64,000 bases of DNA from Labrys sp. WJW. Lineage in GTDB: Bacteria; Pseudomonadota; Alphaproteobacteria; Rhizobiales; Labraceae. This document shows, one piece after another, positions 17,431 to 26,177 of this stretch. Location of the stretch: NCBI RefSeq assembly GCF_001676615.1, contig NZ_LYXZ01000039.1:1-64000 (forward strand), in the 5' to 3' direction. Below the pieces are notes generated by a model that did not search any database, was not told where the DNA came from, and saw only the letters and a program-made list of their open reading frames with translations. Every line of letters begins with the position of its first letter. Position 1 is the first letter of the stretch. A program made the translations under genes and the position numbers.

Positions 17431-18888
17431 ATGGGGGAGGCGGTGGTGACGAAGCAGGACCTTGACCCTGCAGGGGTCGTTTTCAATCGTTTCGGCCTGG
17501 GGCCTCGCCCCGGCGACCTGGCGAGGCTGGGCGGCGATCCGCGTGCGGCCTTGCGGGCGGAGCTTGCCAAGCCCGATATCGCCCTGATCCCGGTTGTGAC
17601 GGATGCGGACCTCCTGCCGGGTAGCGCCGCAGCCATCCAGGCCGTCATGAACGAAAACCTGCAGCGCAGGATGGAGCGGATGACGGCGCCCGCCGCCATC
17701 CAGATGGGCCCGGAAGGCAAGGCCGCCGCGTCCGCCGCTCCCGTCCCGCAGGGGCCGATGAAGCCGGAGCCGCCCGTCGAGGCCCGGCTGCTGAAGGCGG
17801 AGGGACAGGCGCGCTTTGCCAAGGCAATGGAGGCGGAAATCGGCTTCGTCGAGCGCCTCGTCGCCTTCTGGTCCAACCATTTCTGCGTCTCGGTCGCCAA
17901 GGACAACATCGTGCGGGCCGCGGCGGGCGCCTTCGAGCGCGAGGCGATTCGCCCTTTCGTGCTGGGCCGCTTTGCCGACATGCTGGTCGCCGTCGAGCAT
18001 CATCCGGCGATGCTCTATTATCTGGACAATCAGCAATCCATCGGCCCGGGCTCGCGGGCAGGGCGCAACCGCAACCGCGGCCTGAACGAGAATCTCGCCC
18101 GAGAGATCCTCGAACTGCATACGCTTGGTGTCGGAAGCGGCTACAGCCAGGCCGACGTGACCGCCTTCGCCCGCATCCTCACCGGCTGGATGGTGGCGGG
18201 GCGGGAAGGGCGGCTCGGCGAGCCCGGCAGCTTCGTCTTCAATGCCAGCACGCATGAGCCGGGCGACCAGGTCTTCCTCGGCAAGACCTATCCGGCCGGC
18301 GGCATGGGCCAGGCCGAGGCCGTGCTCAACGATCTTGCCCGCCATCCCGCCACGGCCCGGCATATCGCCACGAAGATCGCGCGCCATTTCATCGCGGACG
18401 ACCCACCGGCCTCCATGCTCGCACGCCTGGCGGAGATCTTCATCAAGACGGACGGCGATCTTCGTGCCATCGCCGTGGCGCTGGTCAACGCGCCGGAAGC
18501 CTGGTCGCAACCGCTGGCAAAGATGCGCTCTCCCCTCGATTTCGTTCTCGCCTTGCGGCGCGGTATCGGCCCTGGCCCGGATGCTGATCCCGGCCAGACC
18601 CTCAATTGGCTGGCGGCGCTGGGCGCGCCCTTGTGGCAGCCACCTGGCCCGAACGGCTTTTCCGATCTCGTCGATGCACAGGCGTCCCCGGCGGGCATGG
18701 CGATGCGCCTCGACATCGCCTGGCAGGCGGCGCGCCAGGCCAGGGCTCTTGCCGAGCCCGCCGATCTCCTGAATGCCCTCATCGGCCCCTCGGCGTCGGC
18801 AGAGACACGCCAAGCCGTCAGCCGTGCCGAATCGCGGCAGCAGGCGGTGGCATTGCTCTTGATGGCTCCCGAATTCCAGAGGAGATAG
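17431..18888 (+). CDS. DUF1800 family protein
   Basis: Function not established. 485 residues with the DUF1800 hallmarks: an N-terminal FNRFGLGPRPGDLARL segment, VERLVAFWSNHFCVSVAK, and the conserved RGLNENLAREILELHTLGVGSGYSQADV...LTGW core. There is no obvious signal peptide. DUF1800 and DUF1501 genes are usually paired, as here: the stop is two bases before the next ATG. The ATG at 17431 has no clear ribosome site, whereas a GTG at 17446 follows GGGGGAGG and may be the real start. Confidence 0.88.
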   Translation: MGEAVVTKQDLDPAGVVFNRFGLGPRPGDLARLGGDPRAALRAELAKPDIALIPVVTDADLLPGSAAAIQAVMNENLQRRMERMTAPAAIQMGPEGKAAASAAPVPQGPMKPEPPVEARLLKAEGQARFAKAMEAEIGFVERLVAFWSNHFCVSVAKDNIVRAAAGAFEREAIRPFVLGRFADMLVAVEHHPAMLYYLDNQQSIGPGSRAGRNRNRGLNENLAREILELHTLGVGSGYSQADVTAFARILTGWMVAGREGRLGEPGSFVFNASTHEPGDQVFLGKTYPAGGMGQAEAVLNDLARHPATARHIATKIARHFIADDPPASMLARLAEIFIKTDGDLRAIAVALVNAPEAWSQPLAKMRSPLDFVLALRRGIGPGPDADPGQTLNWLAALGAPLWQPPGPNGFSDLVDAQASPAGMAMRLDIAWQAARQARALAEPADLLNALIGPSASAETRQAVSRAESRQQAVALLLMAPEFQRR

Positions 18889-18890
18889 CC

Positions 18891-20123
18891 ATGCATCCAT
18901 TGTGCGAGCGTCCGCATCCCTCCCGTCGCGCTGTCCTGCTGGCCGGCGGCACCCTGTTCGGCTGGGCCTATCTGCCGCGTTTTGCCCGAGCGGCCGGCGC
19001 GAGGGATCCGCGCCTGGTCGTGCTCGTTCTGCGCGGAGCGCTGGACGGACTCTCGACCGTGGCGCCGGTCGGTGATCCCGATTATCGCGGATTGCATGGC
19101 GATATCGCCCTGGCGCTCGACGGACCGCATCCGGCGCTGCCCCTGGACGGATTCTTCGCCCTGCATCCGGCCATGCCGACCTTTGCCCGGCTGTTCCAGG
19201 CCCGGCAGGCGCTGGTGGTGCATGCCGCTGCCACCGGCTATCGCGAACGCTCCCATTTCGACGGGCAGGACGTGCTGGAGAGCGGTTTTCCGGGGCCGGG
19301 CCATACTGCGACGGGCTGGCTCAACCGCGCTCTCGCCAGTCTTCCCGCCGGCGACCGCGTCGCGCCGCAGAGCGGTCTCGCCGTCGGGCCCTCGACGCCC
19401 CTGGTGATGCGCGGTGCCGCGCCGGTGCTCGGCTGGGCTCCGCAAGTGCTGCCGGATGCGGGCGATGATCTGGCGGCGCGCCTTCTCGATCTCTACGACC
19501 ACCGTGATCCGATCCTCGCCTCCGCCTTGCGCAGGGGGCTCGAGGCCGAACGCATGGCGGCCGGGGATGGCATGGGCATGACCAAACGCAAGGGCGGGCT
19601 CGACAGCGCCGCCGGCATGCGCCAGGCGGCCGAGGGGGCGGCCCGCCTGATCGCCGCCGATGACGGTCCGCGCGTGGCGGCGCTCGCCTTCGATGGCTGG
19701 GATACCCATGTCAACGAAGGTGGAGCAACGGGCCGGCTCGCGACCCTGCTCGGCGGCCTCGATGGCGCTTTTGCAGCGTTCGAAAGCGGCTTGGGCCAGC
19801 ATTGGCAGGATACGGTCGTGGTCGCCGTCACCGAATTCGGCCGCACCGCGCGCATCAACGGCACCGAGGGGACCGATCATGGCACCGGGACGATCATGCT
19901 CCTGGCGGGCGGTGCCCTCAAGGGGGGGCGCGTCGTCGCCGACTGGCCAGGCTTGAAGATCGCCCAGCTTTACGAGGGCCGCGATCTCAAGCCGACCACG
20001 GATATGCGCAGTGTGCTGAAGGGATTGCTCGCCGACCAGTTCGGCCTCTCGCCCATGGTGTTGGGATCGGCTGTCTTCCCGGATTCGATGCCGGTTCAAC
20101 CGCTGGCAGGGCTTGTTGCCTGA
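18891..20123 (+). CDS. DUF1501 family protein, Tat-exported
   Basis: Sulfatase-like/alkaline phosphatase-fold family of unknown substrate. 410 residues from the ATG at 18891, preceded by AGAGGAGATAG. Residues 8-34 form a twin-arginine signal (Arg12-Arg13 in HPSRRAVLLAGG), so it is exported folded. Landmarks are LVVLVLRGALDGLSTVAP, AFDGWDTHVNEG and the late VVVAVTEFGRTARINGTEGTDHGTG, which carries conserved Asp/His residues expected to bind metal. Translationally linked to the DUF1800 gene; the two probably work as a pair at the cell envelope. Confidence 0.88.
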   Translation: MHPLCERPHPSRRAVLLAGGTLFGWAYLPRFARAAGARDPRLVVLVLRGALDGLSTVAPVGDPDYRGLHGDIALALDGPHPALPLDGFFALHPAMPTFARLFQARQALVVHAAATGYRERSHFDGQDVLESGFPGPGHTATGWLNRALASLPAGDRVAPQSGLAVGPSTPLVMRGAAPVLGWAPQVLPDAGDDLAARLLDLYDHRDPILASALRRGLEAERMAAGDGMGMTKRKGGLDSAAGMRQAAEGAARLIAADDGPRVAALAFDGWDTHVNEGGATGRLATLLGGLDGAFAAFESGLGQHWQDTVVVAVTEFGRTARINGTEGTDHGTGTIMLLAGGALKGGRVVADWPGLKIAQLYEGRDLKPTTDMRSVLKGLLADQFGLSPMVLGSAVFPDSMPVQPLAGLVA

Positions 20124-20314
20124 AGCGTCGGGGTCGCAATCAAATCAGTCAATCCGTTTAGGATTGTGGCTCAATTCTGTCTATTCGTCACAATAATTAC
20201 TGATTTATTAGGAAGAAATATTCCAAATAAACCATTGTTGTTCATCGAGTTTTAAGATGGATTGCGATATTTTACTGACAATGCTGGGGTAATCAAATCG
20301 GAGTTCCTGTTACA
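20124..20314. other. AT-rich intergenic region
   Basis: 191 bases distinctly richer in A/T than the surroundings (for example TACTGATTTATTAGGAAG). No gene, hairpin terminator or repeat family member seen. It presumably carries the promoter of the small secreted protein at 20315. Confidence 0.5.
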
Positions 20315-20683
20315 ATGACGATGAAGATCTGCCTTTCAGCCGCGATTCTTTGTGTGACGACAGCCTTGGCGGTTACGCCCGCCTTTGCGGGCGACGGCCG
20401 CACCGGCGCTTTCGTCGGCGGCGCAGCGCTTGGGGCGGTCGGCGGCGTCCTGCTCGGCCAGGCGCTGGCCGATCGTCCCGCCCCGCCGCCGCGGCCTGCA
20501 CCGGTGTATGAGCCGGCCCCGGTCGCCTATGATCCCTATATCGATCGCCTCGATCGTCTGCATGCAGGCTGCGACAGGGGCGACCGCCGGGCCTGCGTCC
20601 AGTTCGGCGAAATGATCGGCGCCCATCGCGAGCGCGTGGCGGAATGGCGCCGGACCCATCCAGACTTCTTCGAGTGGGAATAA
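20315..20683 (+). CDS. Small secreted protein with glycine-zipper segment, hypothetical
   Basis: 122 residues. A signal peptide of about 25 residues ends in AFA. The mature N-terminus has a glycine-zipper-like stretch GAFVGGAALGAVGGVLLG, then a Pro-rich linker (APPPRPAPVYEPAP) and a C-terminal module with two cysteines (HAGCDRGDRRACVQFGE) that could form a disulfide. Probably periplasmic or outer-membrane associated. GGAG lies eleven bases before the ATG at 20315; a second ATG two codons on is possible. Confidence 0.7.
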   Translation: MTMKICLSAAILCVTTALAVTPAFAGDGRTGAFVGGAALGAVGGVLLGQALADRPAPPPRPAPVYEPAPVAYDPYIDRLDRLHAGCDRGDRRACVQFGEMIGAHRERVAEWRRTHPDFFEWE

Positions 20684-20708
20684 GGCATTTTGCATCCCCG
20701 GGAACGGG

Positions 20709-20729
20709 CGGGCGTTTCGGAAACGCCCG
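20709..20729. terminator. Intrinsic terminator hairpin
   Basis: A 9-bp perfect stem (CGGGCGTTT / AAACGCCCG) with a three-base loop, 25 bases after the stop of the preceding gene and before a convergent gene. T-run short (GTTTCCC). Confidence 0.6.
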
Positions 20730-20766
20730 TTTCCCAATTATCCATCCGATGCGAGCTGAAGAAAGT

Positions 20767-21336
20767 TCAGCCGGTCGGCCTCATCGTGATCATGCAGGCA
20801 ATGCCGGGGCTCACCACGAAGCGCTGGTTGAGACAGCGGATGGTGGCGAAGCCCTCGGTAACGACCCGGGCCCTGCCGATATCGCCATCGGAATCGCCGC
20901 GCATCACGCCGAGATCGAGCGTGTCCTGCTCGATGTCGTAATCACTCTTCTCCGGCCCGATCGTGTGCAGCAGGCTTTCAAGGTGGGCGGTGAAGTTGAT
21001 CAGGTCCGCAGGGCTGGCCCGGTCGCCCACCAGGCCGATCGAGTCGATCGCATTGCCGGCGAGGACGATGGTCATCGAGGTGGGTGAACGGGACGTGCCG
21101 ATCGAGCCGGTGACATCGCCCCTCGGCGTGATCGTCGTCAGATATTCGGCGTCGTCGAACGTGCAGGCATAGGACTCGTCGTCCTTCCCTCGGCAGGCCC
21201 GGATCGGATCCAGCCCGTCCCGGACGAGGCGCGCATCGAACATGTCGATCAGGCGTCGTTCCGTCAGCGGTGCGGATTGGGCCTGGACTGCGCCGAACAG
21301 GGCGCTCGTAAAGAATATGGATAGCAGCAGGCGCAT
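20767..21336 (-). CDS. Hypothetical secreted protein
   Basis: 189 residues from the ATG at 21336. The signal peptide MRLLLSIFFTSALFGAVQAQ is clear. The mature part contains two Cys near its N-terminus (RACRGKDDESYACTF), a possible disulfide, then mixed alpha/beta sequence ending NQRFVVSPGIACMITMRP. No family recognised. It converges with the small secreted protein gene and lies downstream of the nfuA-like gene, with 102 bases between them. Confidence 0.6.
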   Translation of the reverse strand: MRLLLSIFFTSALFGAVQAQSAPLTERRLIDMFDARLVRDGLDPIRACRGKDDESYACTFDDAEYLTTITPRGDVTGSIGTSRSPTSMTIVLAGNAIDSIGLVGDRASPADLINFTAHLESLLHTIGPEKSDYDIEQDTLDLGVMRGDSDGDIGRARVVTEGFATIRCLNQRFVVSPGIACMITMRPTG

Positions 21337-21438
21337 GGCCGTAGCGAACTCCGGCCCCCCGAGGGGATTAAGCACCTGCTGCCTTAAACATTGATGAAAG
21401 CGGCCGGTCGATGCCACTCGTCACAGGACCCCGCCGCC

Positions 21439-21999
21439 TCAGGCCGCGCGGACTTCCTGGACCTCGGGCACGAAATGGCGCAGCAGGTTCTGGATGCCGT
21501 TGCGCAGCGTGGCCGTGGAAGAGGGGCAGCCCGAGCAGGCGCCCTTCATGGCGAGATAGACCACGCCTTCGCGATAGCCACGGAAGGTGATGTCGCCGCC
21601 ATCGGCCGCCACGGCCGGGCGCACGCGGGTCTCGAGCAGGTCCTTGATGGTCTCGACCGTGTCCTCGTCCGCCTCGTCGAAGAATTCCTCGCCTTCCTCC
21701 AGCGGCGCGACATCCGCGTTGAGGATCGGCACGCCGGAGAGGTAATGCTCCATGATGGCGCCGAGCACGGCCGGCTTGAGGTGCTGCCACTCCACGCCCG
21801 AGCGGGTGATGGTGATGAAGTCCGAGCCGAAGAACACGCCGGCGACGCCCTCGATGGAAAAGAGCTTCTGCGCCAGCGGCGATTGCACGCCCTCGGCGGC
21901 ATTCGTCATGTGCAGCGTGGTGCCTTCGGGCAGCACTTCGCGGCCGGGCAGGAATTTGAGGGTCGAGGGATTCGGCGTCGCCTCGGTCTGAATGAACAT
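21439..21999 (-). CDS. NifU-like Fe-S scaffold/carrier protein (Nfu family)
   Basis: Carries and delivers [4Fe-4S] clusters to apo-enzymes. 186 residues, the two-domain layout of alphaproteobacterial and mitochondrial Nfu1: an N-terminal Nfu_N domain beginning MFIQTEATPNPSTLKFLPG, an acidic linker, then the NifU C-terminal domain with the cluster-binding CxxC at Cys155 and Cys158 (GACSGCPSS). All expected residues present. It is 49 bases downstream of the alpha/beta hydrolase gene on the same strand and may be co-transcribed. Confidence 0.95.
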   Translation of the reverse strand: MFIQTEATPNPSTLKFLPGREVLPEGTTLHMTNAAEGVQSPLAQKLFSIEGVAGVFFGSDFITITRSGVEWQHLKPAVLGAIMEHYLSGVPILNADVAPLEEGEEFFDEADEDTVETIKDLLETRVRPAVAADGGDITFRGYREGVVYLAMKGACSGCPSSTATLRNGIQNLLRHFVPEVQEVRAA

Positions 22000-22048
22000 C
22001 TTTCTCTCCGCTCCAGCAACCGGGTCAAGGCCGGTCAGGACCTCTCAA

Positions 22049-22834
22049 TTATAGAAGGAGCTGCGATTTGGGCGCAATGCCCTCCACCGCTTCGACCAGC
22101 TTGTCGAGATCCTGCGGGCGCGACAGGCGATGGTCGCCATCCTTGATCAGCGTCACCGTCACGTCGTCCTCGGCCAGACTCTCGACCAGTGCCATGGCAT
22201 GCTGCCAGGGCACGTCCGGATCCTCCATCCCCTGCAATATATGGACGGGGCAGCCGGTTTTCACCATGTCGCCGAGAAGAAGATGATTGCGGCCTTCCTC
22301 GATCAGCGCGCGGGTGATCGGATAGGGCTCGGGCGAATAGTCGGAGGGGCGCAGCCAGGCGCCCTTGTCCATGATCTCGCGCTTCACCGCGTCAGGGAAC
22401 TGGTTCCACATCAGCCGCTCGGTGAAATCGGCAGCGGGCGCGATCAGCACCATGCCGGCCGGTGCCAGCGGCGTGCCGGCCAGCGCCCGCGCAGCCAGCA
22501 GGGCGATCCAGCCTCCCATCGAAGAGCCGACCAGGATCGGCGGTGTCTTCACGCCCTCGCGGATCACGGCCAGGGCATCCTCGAGCCAGGAGCCGATGGT
22601 GCCCTCCTCGAAGCGGCCACCTGATTCGCCATGGCCGGAATAATCGAATCGCGTCACCGCCCGATGGTGACGTGCGCCCCATTCGGCCAGAAAACTGGCC
22701 TTGGTCGCCTGCATGTCGGAGCGGAAGCCGCCGAGCCATACCACATCCGGGCCGCGTCCGGGCTGGTGACGCCAGGCAATCGTGCGGCTGGACGGGCCTT
22801 CGCCGACGCTGATCATGGCGGGGTTGCTGGTCAT
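22049..22834 (-). CDS. Alpha/beta hydrolase (S9/palmitoyl-thioesterase-like)
   Basis: 261 residues from the ATG at 22834, which has AAGAGGAAG upstream. The alpha/beta-hydrolase fold is plain: strand-turn VVWLGGFRSDM (oxyanion region), FDYSGHGESGG, and the nucleophile elbow GSSMG with Ser105. An acid near EDPDVPW and a histidine in KDGDHRLS complete a likely triad. No signal peptide. Substrate unknown; similarity is to the family of small carboxyl-ester/thioester hydrolases such as ABHD10. Upstream of the Nfu gene. Confidence 0.88.
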   Translation of the reverse strand: MTSNPAMISVGEGPSSRTIAWRHQPGRGPDVVWLGGFRSDMQATKASFLAEWGARHHRAVTRFDYSGHGESGGRFEEGTIGSWLEDALAVIREGVKTPPILVGSSMGGWIALLAARALAGTPLAPAGMVLIAPAADFTERLMWNQFPDAVKREIMDKGAWLRPSDYSPEPYPITRALIEEGRNHLLLGDMVKTGCPVHILQGMEDPDVPWQHAMALVESLAEDDVTVTLIKDGDHRLSRPQDLDKLVEAVEGIAPKSQLLL

Positions 22835-23029
22835 CCGGTCACTTCCTCTTGCTGGTGCGGCGGCGCGTTCTGGGAGGACGCCCGAAAAAATATGCGGGGC
22901 CGGCCCGAAAATCCTGCGCTGCATCACCTTTCATTTAGAACATGGGGCGCTCTATAGAGGGTGTCATGGACCAACGTCCATTGACCACCCTCATCATCAC
23001 GCCGAACCAAGCCGGAAAAATCTGCACCC

Positions 23030-24271
23030 ATGTCCGATTTCTCGTCCAAAGCTCGCCCGGTCGGCCGACGGCCGAAGGAGGAACGCTTTGCCGGTATCAC
23101 CGTGCTGCAGATCATTCCGGCCCTGGATGCCGGCGGTGCCGAGCGCACCACCATCGACATCGCCGATGCGCTGACGCGGGCGGGGGCCCGGGCCCTTGTC
23201 GCCACCGAAGGCGGTCGGCTGGTCGGCGAGCTGCAGGCCCGTGGCGGCCTTTGGATCCCGTTCAACGCCTCGACCAAGAATCCGCTGCGCATCTGGGGCA
23301 ATGCCCGCCGGCTGGAACGCCTGGTGCGCGAGGAGAAGGTCGATCTCATTCATGCCCGCTCGCGCGCTCCGGCCTGGTCGGCCCGCCTCGCCACCAAGAA
23401 GCTCAGCCTGCCCTTCGTCACCACCTATCATGGTGCCTATTCGGCGAGTTCCGAATGGAAGAAGCGCTATAACGGCGTGATGGCGCAGGCCGATGTCGTC
23501 ATCGCCAATTCGAATTTCACCGCCGCCACCATCAAGGAAAACTGGCCGGAGGCGGCGGAGCGCCTGCGCGTCATCCATCGCGGTACCGACCTGACGGCCT
23601 TCACGCCCTCGGCCGTGTCTTTCGAGCGCGTGGAGACGCTGCGCCGGGCCTGGAACGTGGCGCCGCATCAGCGCATCGTGCTGCTCCCCGGCCGTCTCAC
23701 CGGCTGGAAAGGCCAGCGCGTGCTGATCGATGCCGCCGCCATCCTCAAGCAGAAGGGCATCGAGGACACGGTCTTCGTCCTGGCGGGTGATGCCCAGGGC
23801 CGGGACGGCTATGTCGCCGAACTCGAGACGCGCATTGCCGAGCGCGGCCTCAAGGGACTGGTGCTGCGCGTCGGCCATTGCAGCGACATGCCCGCCGCCT
23901 ATCTCTCCGCGGCAGCGGTCGCCATCCCGTCCACCAGCCCGGAAGCTTTCGGACGCACGGCGGTGGAAGCGCAGGCGATGGGCTGTCCGGTGGTGGTGGC
24001 CGACCATGGCGCCACCTCCGAAACCGTGCTGGCTCCGCCGGAGATCGTCGGCAATCTGCGCACGGGCTGGCGTACGCCGGTGGGCGATGCCGAAGCCTTG
24101 GCGGAAGCCCTGCACGAGGCGCTGACCCTGGGTGCTTCGGCCCGCGATGGCCTTGCGGCGCGGGCCCGCGCGCATGTCGAGGCACATTTCTCGCTGGACG
24201 TGATGTGCAATGCCACGCTCGATGTCTATGCCGAACTTCTGATGAAGAGCCGCAAGCTCAAAGACGAGTGA
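23030..24271 (+). CDS. Family 4 glycosyltransferase (GT-B fold)
   Basis: Transfers a sugar from a nucleotide sugar, probably in lipopolysaccharide or other envelope glycan synthesis. 413 residues. N-terminal Rossmann half with GGAERTTIDIADAL and ARSRAPAW; the C-terminal half has LLPGRLTGWKGQRVLIDA and the donor-binding E-x7-E motif (SPEAFGRTAVEAQAMGCPVV). The N-terminal ~20 residues are basic and soluble, so it is a peripheral membrane enzyme. Isolated from other glycan genes, so the acceptor cannot be inferred. The start has only GGAAAA upstream. Confidence 0.9.
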   Translation: MSDFSSKARPVGRRPKEERFAGITVLQIIPALDAGGAERTTIDIADALTRAGARALVATEGGRLVGELQARGGLWIPFNASTKNPLRIWGNARRLERLVREEKVDLIHARSRAPAWSARLATKKLSLPFVTTYHGAYSASSEWKKRYNGVMAQADVVIANSNFTAATIKENWPEAAERLRVIHRGTDLTAFTPSAVSFERVETLRRAWNVAPHQRIVLLPGRLTGWKGQRVLIDAAAILKQKGIEDTVFVLAGDAQGRDGYVAELETRIAERGLKGLVLRVGHCSDMPAAYLSAAAVAIPSTSPEAFGRTAVEAQAMGCPVVVADHGATSETVLAPPEIVGNLRTGWRTPVGDAEALAEALHEALTLGASARDGLAARARAHVEAHFSLDVMCNATLDVYAELLMKSRKLKDE

Positions 24272-24365
24272 GCCAAAAGCCGCGAATTGTTCGCCGCATG
24301 GCGAGCCCGTGACAGTCTATCGGGCTGATTTGTGATCTAAATTTCGCGCATCGGGCATGAAAGCG

Positions 24366-24394
24366 TTGACTTCCGGGCGCTTCGGCAACATCTT
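24366..24394 (+). promoter_or_regulatory. Candidate sigma-70 promoter for infC
   Basis: TTGACT at 24366-24371 is followed after 17 bases by CATCTT. The -35 is good and the -10 poor, which is usual in alphaproteobacteria. It stands about 75 bases upstream of the infC start, leaving a substantial leader. Confidence 0.35.
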
Positions 24395-24470
24395 CCCGCA
24401 TCCGGGCGCGGGCTTCGACGCGAAGCCGCCGGCTTGCCCAAATCAATTCATGGTAGAGGAGTTTACCGCC

Positions 24471-25010
<540 letters not shown>

Positions 25011-25031
25011 TCGAGCCGGATAGATGGAGTG

Positions 25032-25073
25032 TCGACCTCTCAGCTCCATCGATCGATGGGGTTGAGAGGTCGA
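25032..25073. terminator. Long hairpin downstream of infC
   Basis: TCGACCTCTCA pairs perfectly with TGAGAGGTCGA, and the region between is itself the palindrome CCATCGATCGATGG, so up to 18 bp can pair. No T-run follows on either strand. It could be a transcript end, a processing site or a protein-binding palindrome. Confidence 0.55.
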
Positions 25074-25162
25074 GACGCCATATCCATGGCGGTTCCGGGC
25101 CGCCATCGTCGCGCCATGTTCCGGGCACAGGAACAGACAGTTCATCTGTTTCGTGCCGTCCC

Positions 25163-26023
25163 ATGGTCCGTTCCCTGACATTCCGGCGTTTCGCCTTTCT
25201 GACCCTTCTCGCCGCGGGTGGCGTCTTTGTTGACGCAAAGGTCCTGCCGCGCTGGTTTCCGCAGGCCTTTGGCGGGGTCTGGGGTGGATTGGCCGCCCCC
25301 GACAATGCCAATGTGCCCGCCTCCTTGCGCGACCTGCCGGTCGTCGTGATCAAGGGCAAGCGCGATGACGGGCCGGTTGCGATCCTGCTATCGGGCAATG
25401 GCGGCTGGTGGGGCATCGACGACGGCATCGCCGAGGGACTTGCCCGCGCCGGCGTGACCACGATCGGCCTGAACAGCCTGGCCTATTTCATCCATCGCCG
25501 TTCTCCCGAGGAGGTTGCGGCCGCGATCGACAGGATGGCGGCCGCGATCGGCCCCGACCGGCCGGTCATCCTGGTCGGCTATTCCTTCGGCGCCGATATC
25601 GCAGCCACGATCTATGCGCGCCTGTCCGACGACCTGCGTGCGCGCATTCGCCAGGTCTCGCTGCTCGGCCTCTCGCGGGAAGCCGACTACGCCGTCGGCT
25701 TCATGAAGGTCGCCGGTGGGCGCAGGGCGACGATCCCAGCCGTCGCCGCCATAGACGGCCCCCATATCCAGTGCTTCCATGGTGCCGATGAAGGCGCGCG
25801 GTCGGGCTGCAACGATGTCGATGCCGGCAAGGTGCAGGTGGTCGAGGTGCCGGGCGGCCACCATTTCGACGGTGATTACGACAGGATTGCCAGCCTCATC
25901 CTTGACGGCATGCCGTCCCTGCCGCCCAACGATCCGATTCGCTATGCGGGGATGGACCGATTCGCCTGGCTGGCCCATCCGGCAGGGATGGACCTTCAGG
26001 CTGGAAAACACCGAAACGATTGA
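25163..26023 (+). CDS. VirJ/AcvB-type hydrolase (virulence-associated family)
   Basis: 286 residues with a signal peptide or membrane anchor (FRRFAFLTLLAAGGVFVDA). The VirJ hallmarks are present: LLSGNGGWWGIDDGIAEGLARAGV, GLNSLAYF, the nucleophile elbow GYSFGAD with Ser141, the QVSLLGLSREADY segment and GGHHFDGDY with the catalytic His. In Agrobacterium the homologue AcvB hydrolyses lysyl-phosphatidylglycerol in the periplasm. Usual AcvB has an extra N-terminal half and neighbours lpiA; this is the short VirJ form and no lpiA is visible here, so that substrate is only a suggestion. Confidence 0.85.
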   Translation: MVRSLTFRRFAFLTLLAAGGVFVDAKVLPRWFPQAFGGVWGGLAAPDNANVPASLRDLPVVVIKGKRDDGPVAILLSGNGGWWGIDDGIAEGLARAGVTTIGLNSLAYFIHRRSPEEVAAAIDRMAAAIGPDRPVILVGYSFGADIAATIYARLSDDLRARIRQVSLLGLSREADYAVGFMKVAGGRRATIPAVAAIDGPHIQCFHGADEGARSGCNDVDAGKVQVVEVPGGHHFDGDYDRIASLILDGMPSLPPNDPIRYAGMDRFAWLAHPAGMDLQAGKHRND

Positions 26024-26094
26024 ATCCCCCGGTCGCGCTATTTATGTGTGGGCAGCAGTTTCTTGTTTCCAAGCCAATTCGTCGGATTGGCTCG

Positions 26095-26142
26095 GGCGTC
26101 TTTGCGATTCCCGGTGACACCGTCCAATCGCAACACGCTCTG
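26095..26142. repeat. Interspersed repeat, family B, copy 3 (second half)
   Basis: GGCGTCTTTGCGATTCCC...GTCCAATCGCAACACGCTCT, the right-hand stem-loop of family B. It lies in the 154-base gap in front of coaBC. The preceding bases CCAATTCGTCGGATTGG form an extra small hairpin. Confidence 0.75.
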
Positions 26143-26177
26143 GCACAACGCGATAATGGCTCCAGGCGGGTCGATCC

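Noticed and set aside
22942..23472. Alternative reading frame with an ATG (22966) before the glycosyltransferase
   Set aside because: The frame diverges from the glycosyltransferase frame and has no family sequence.
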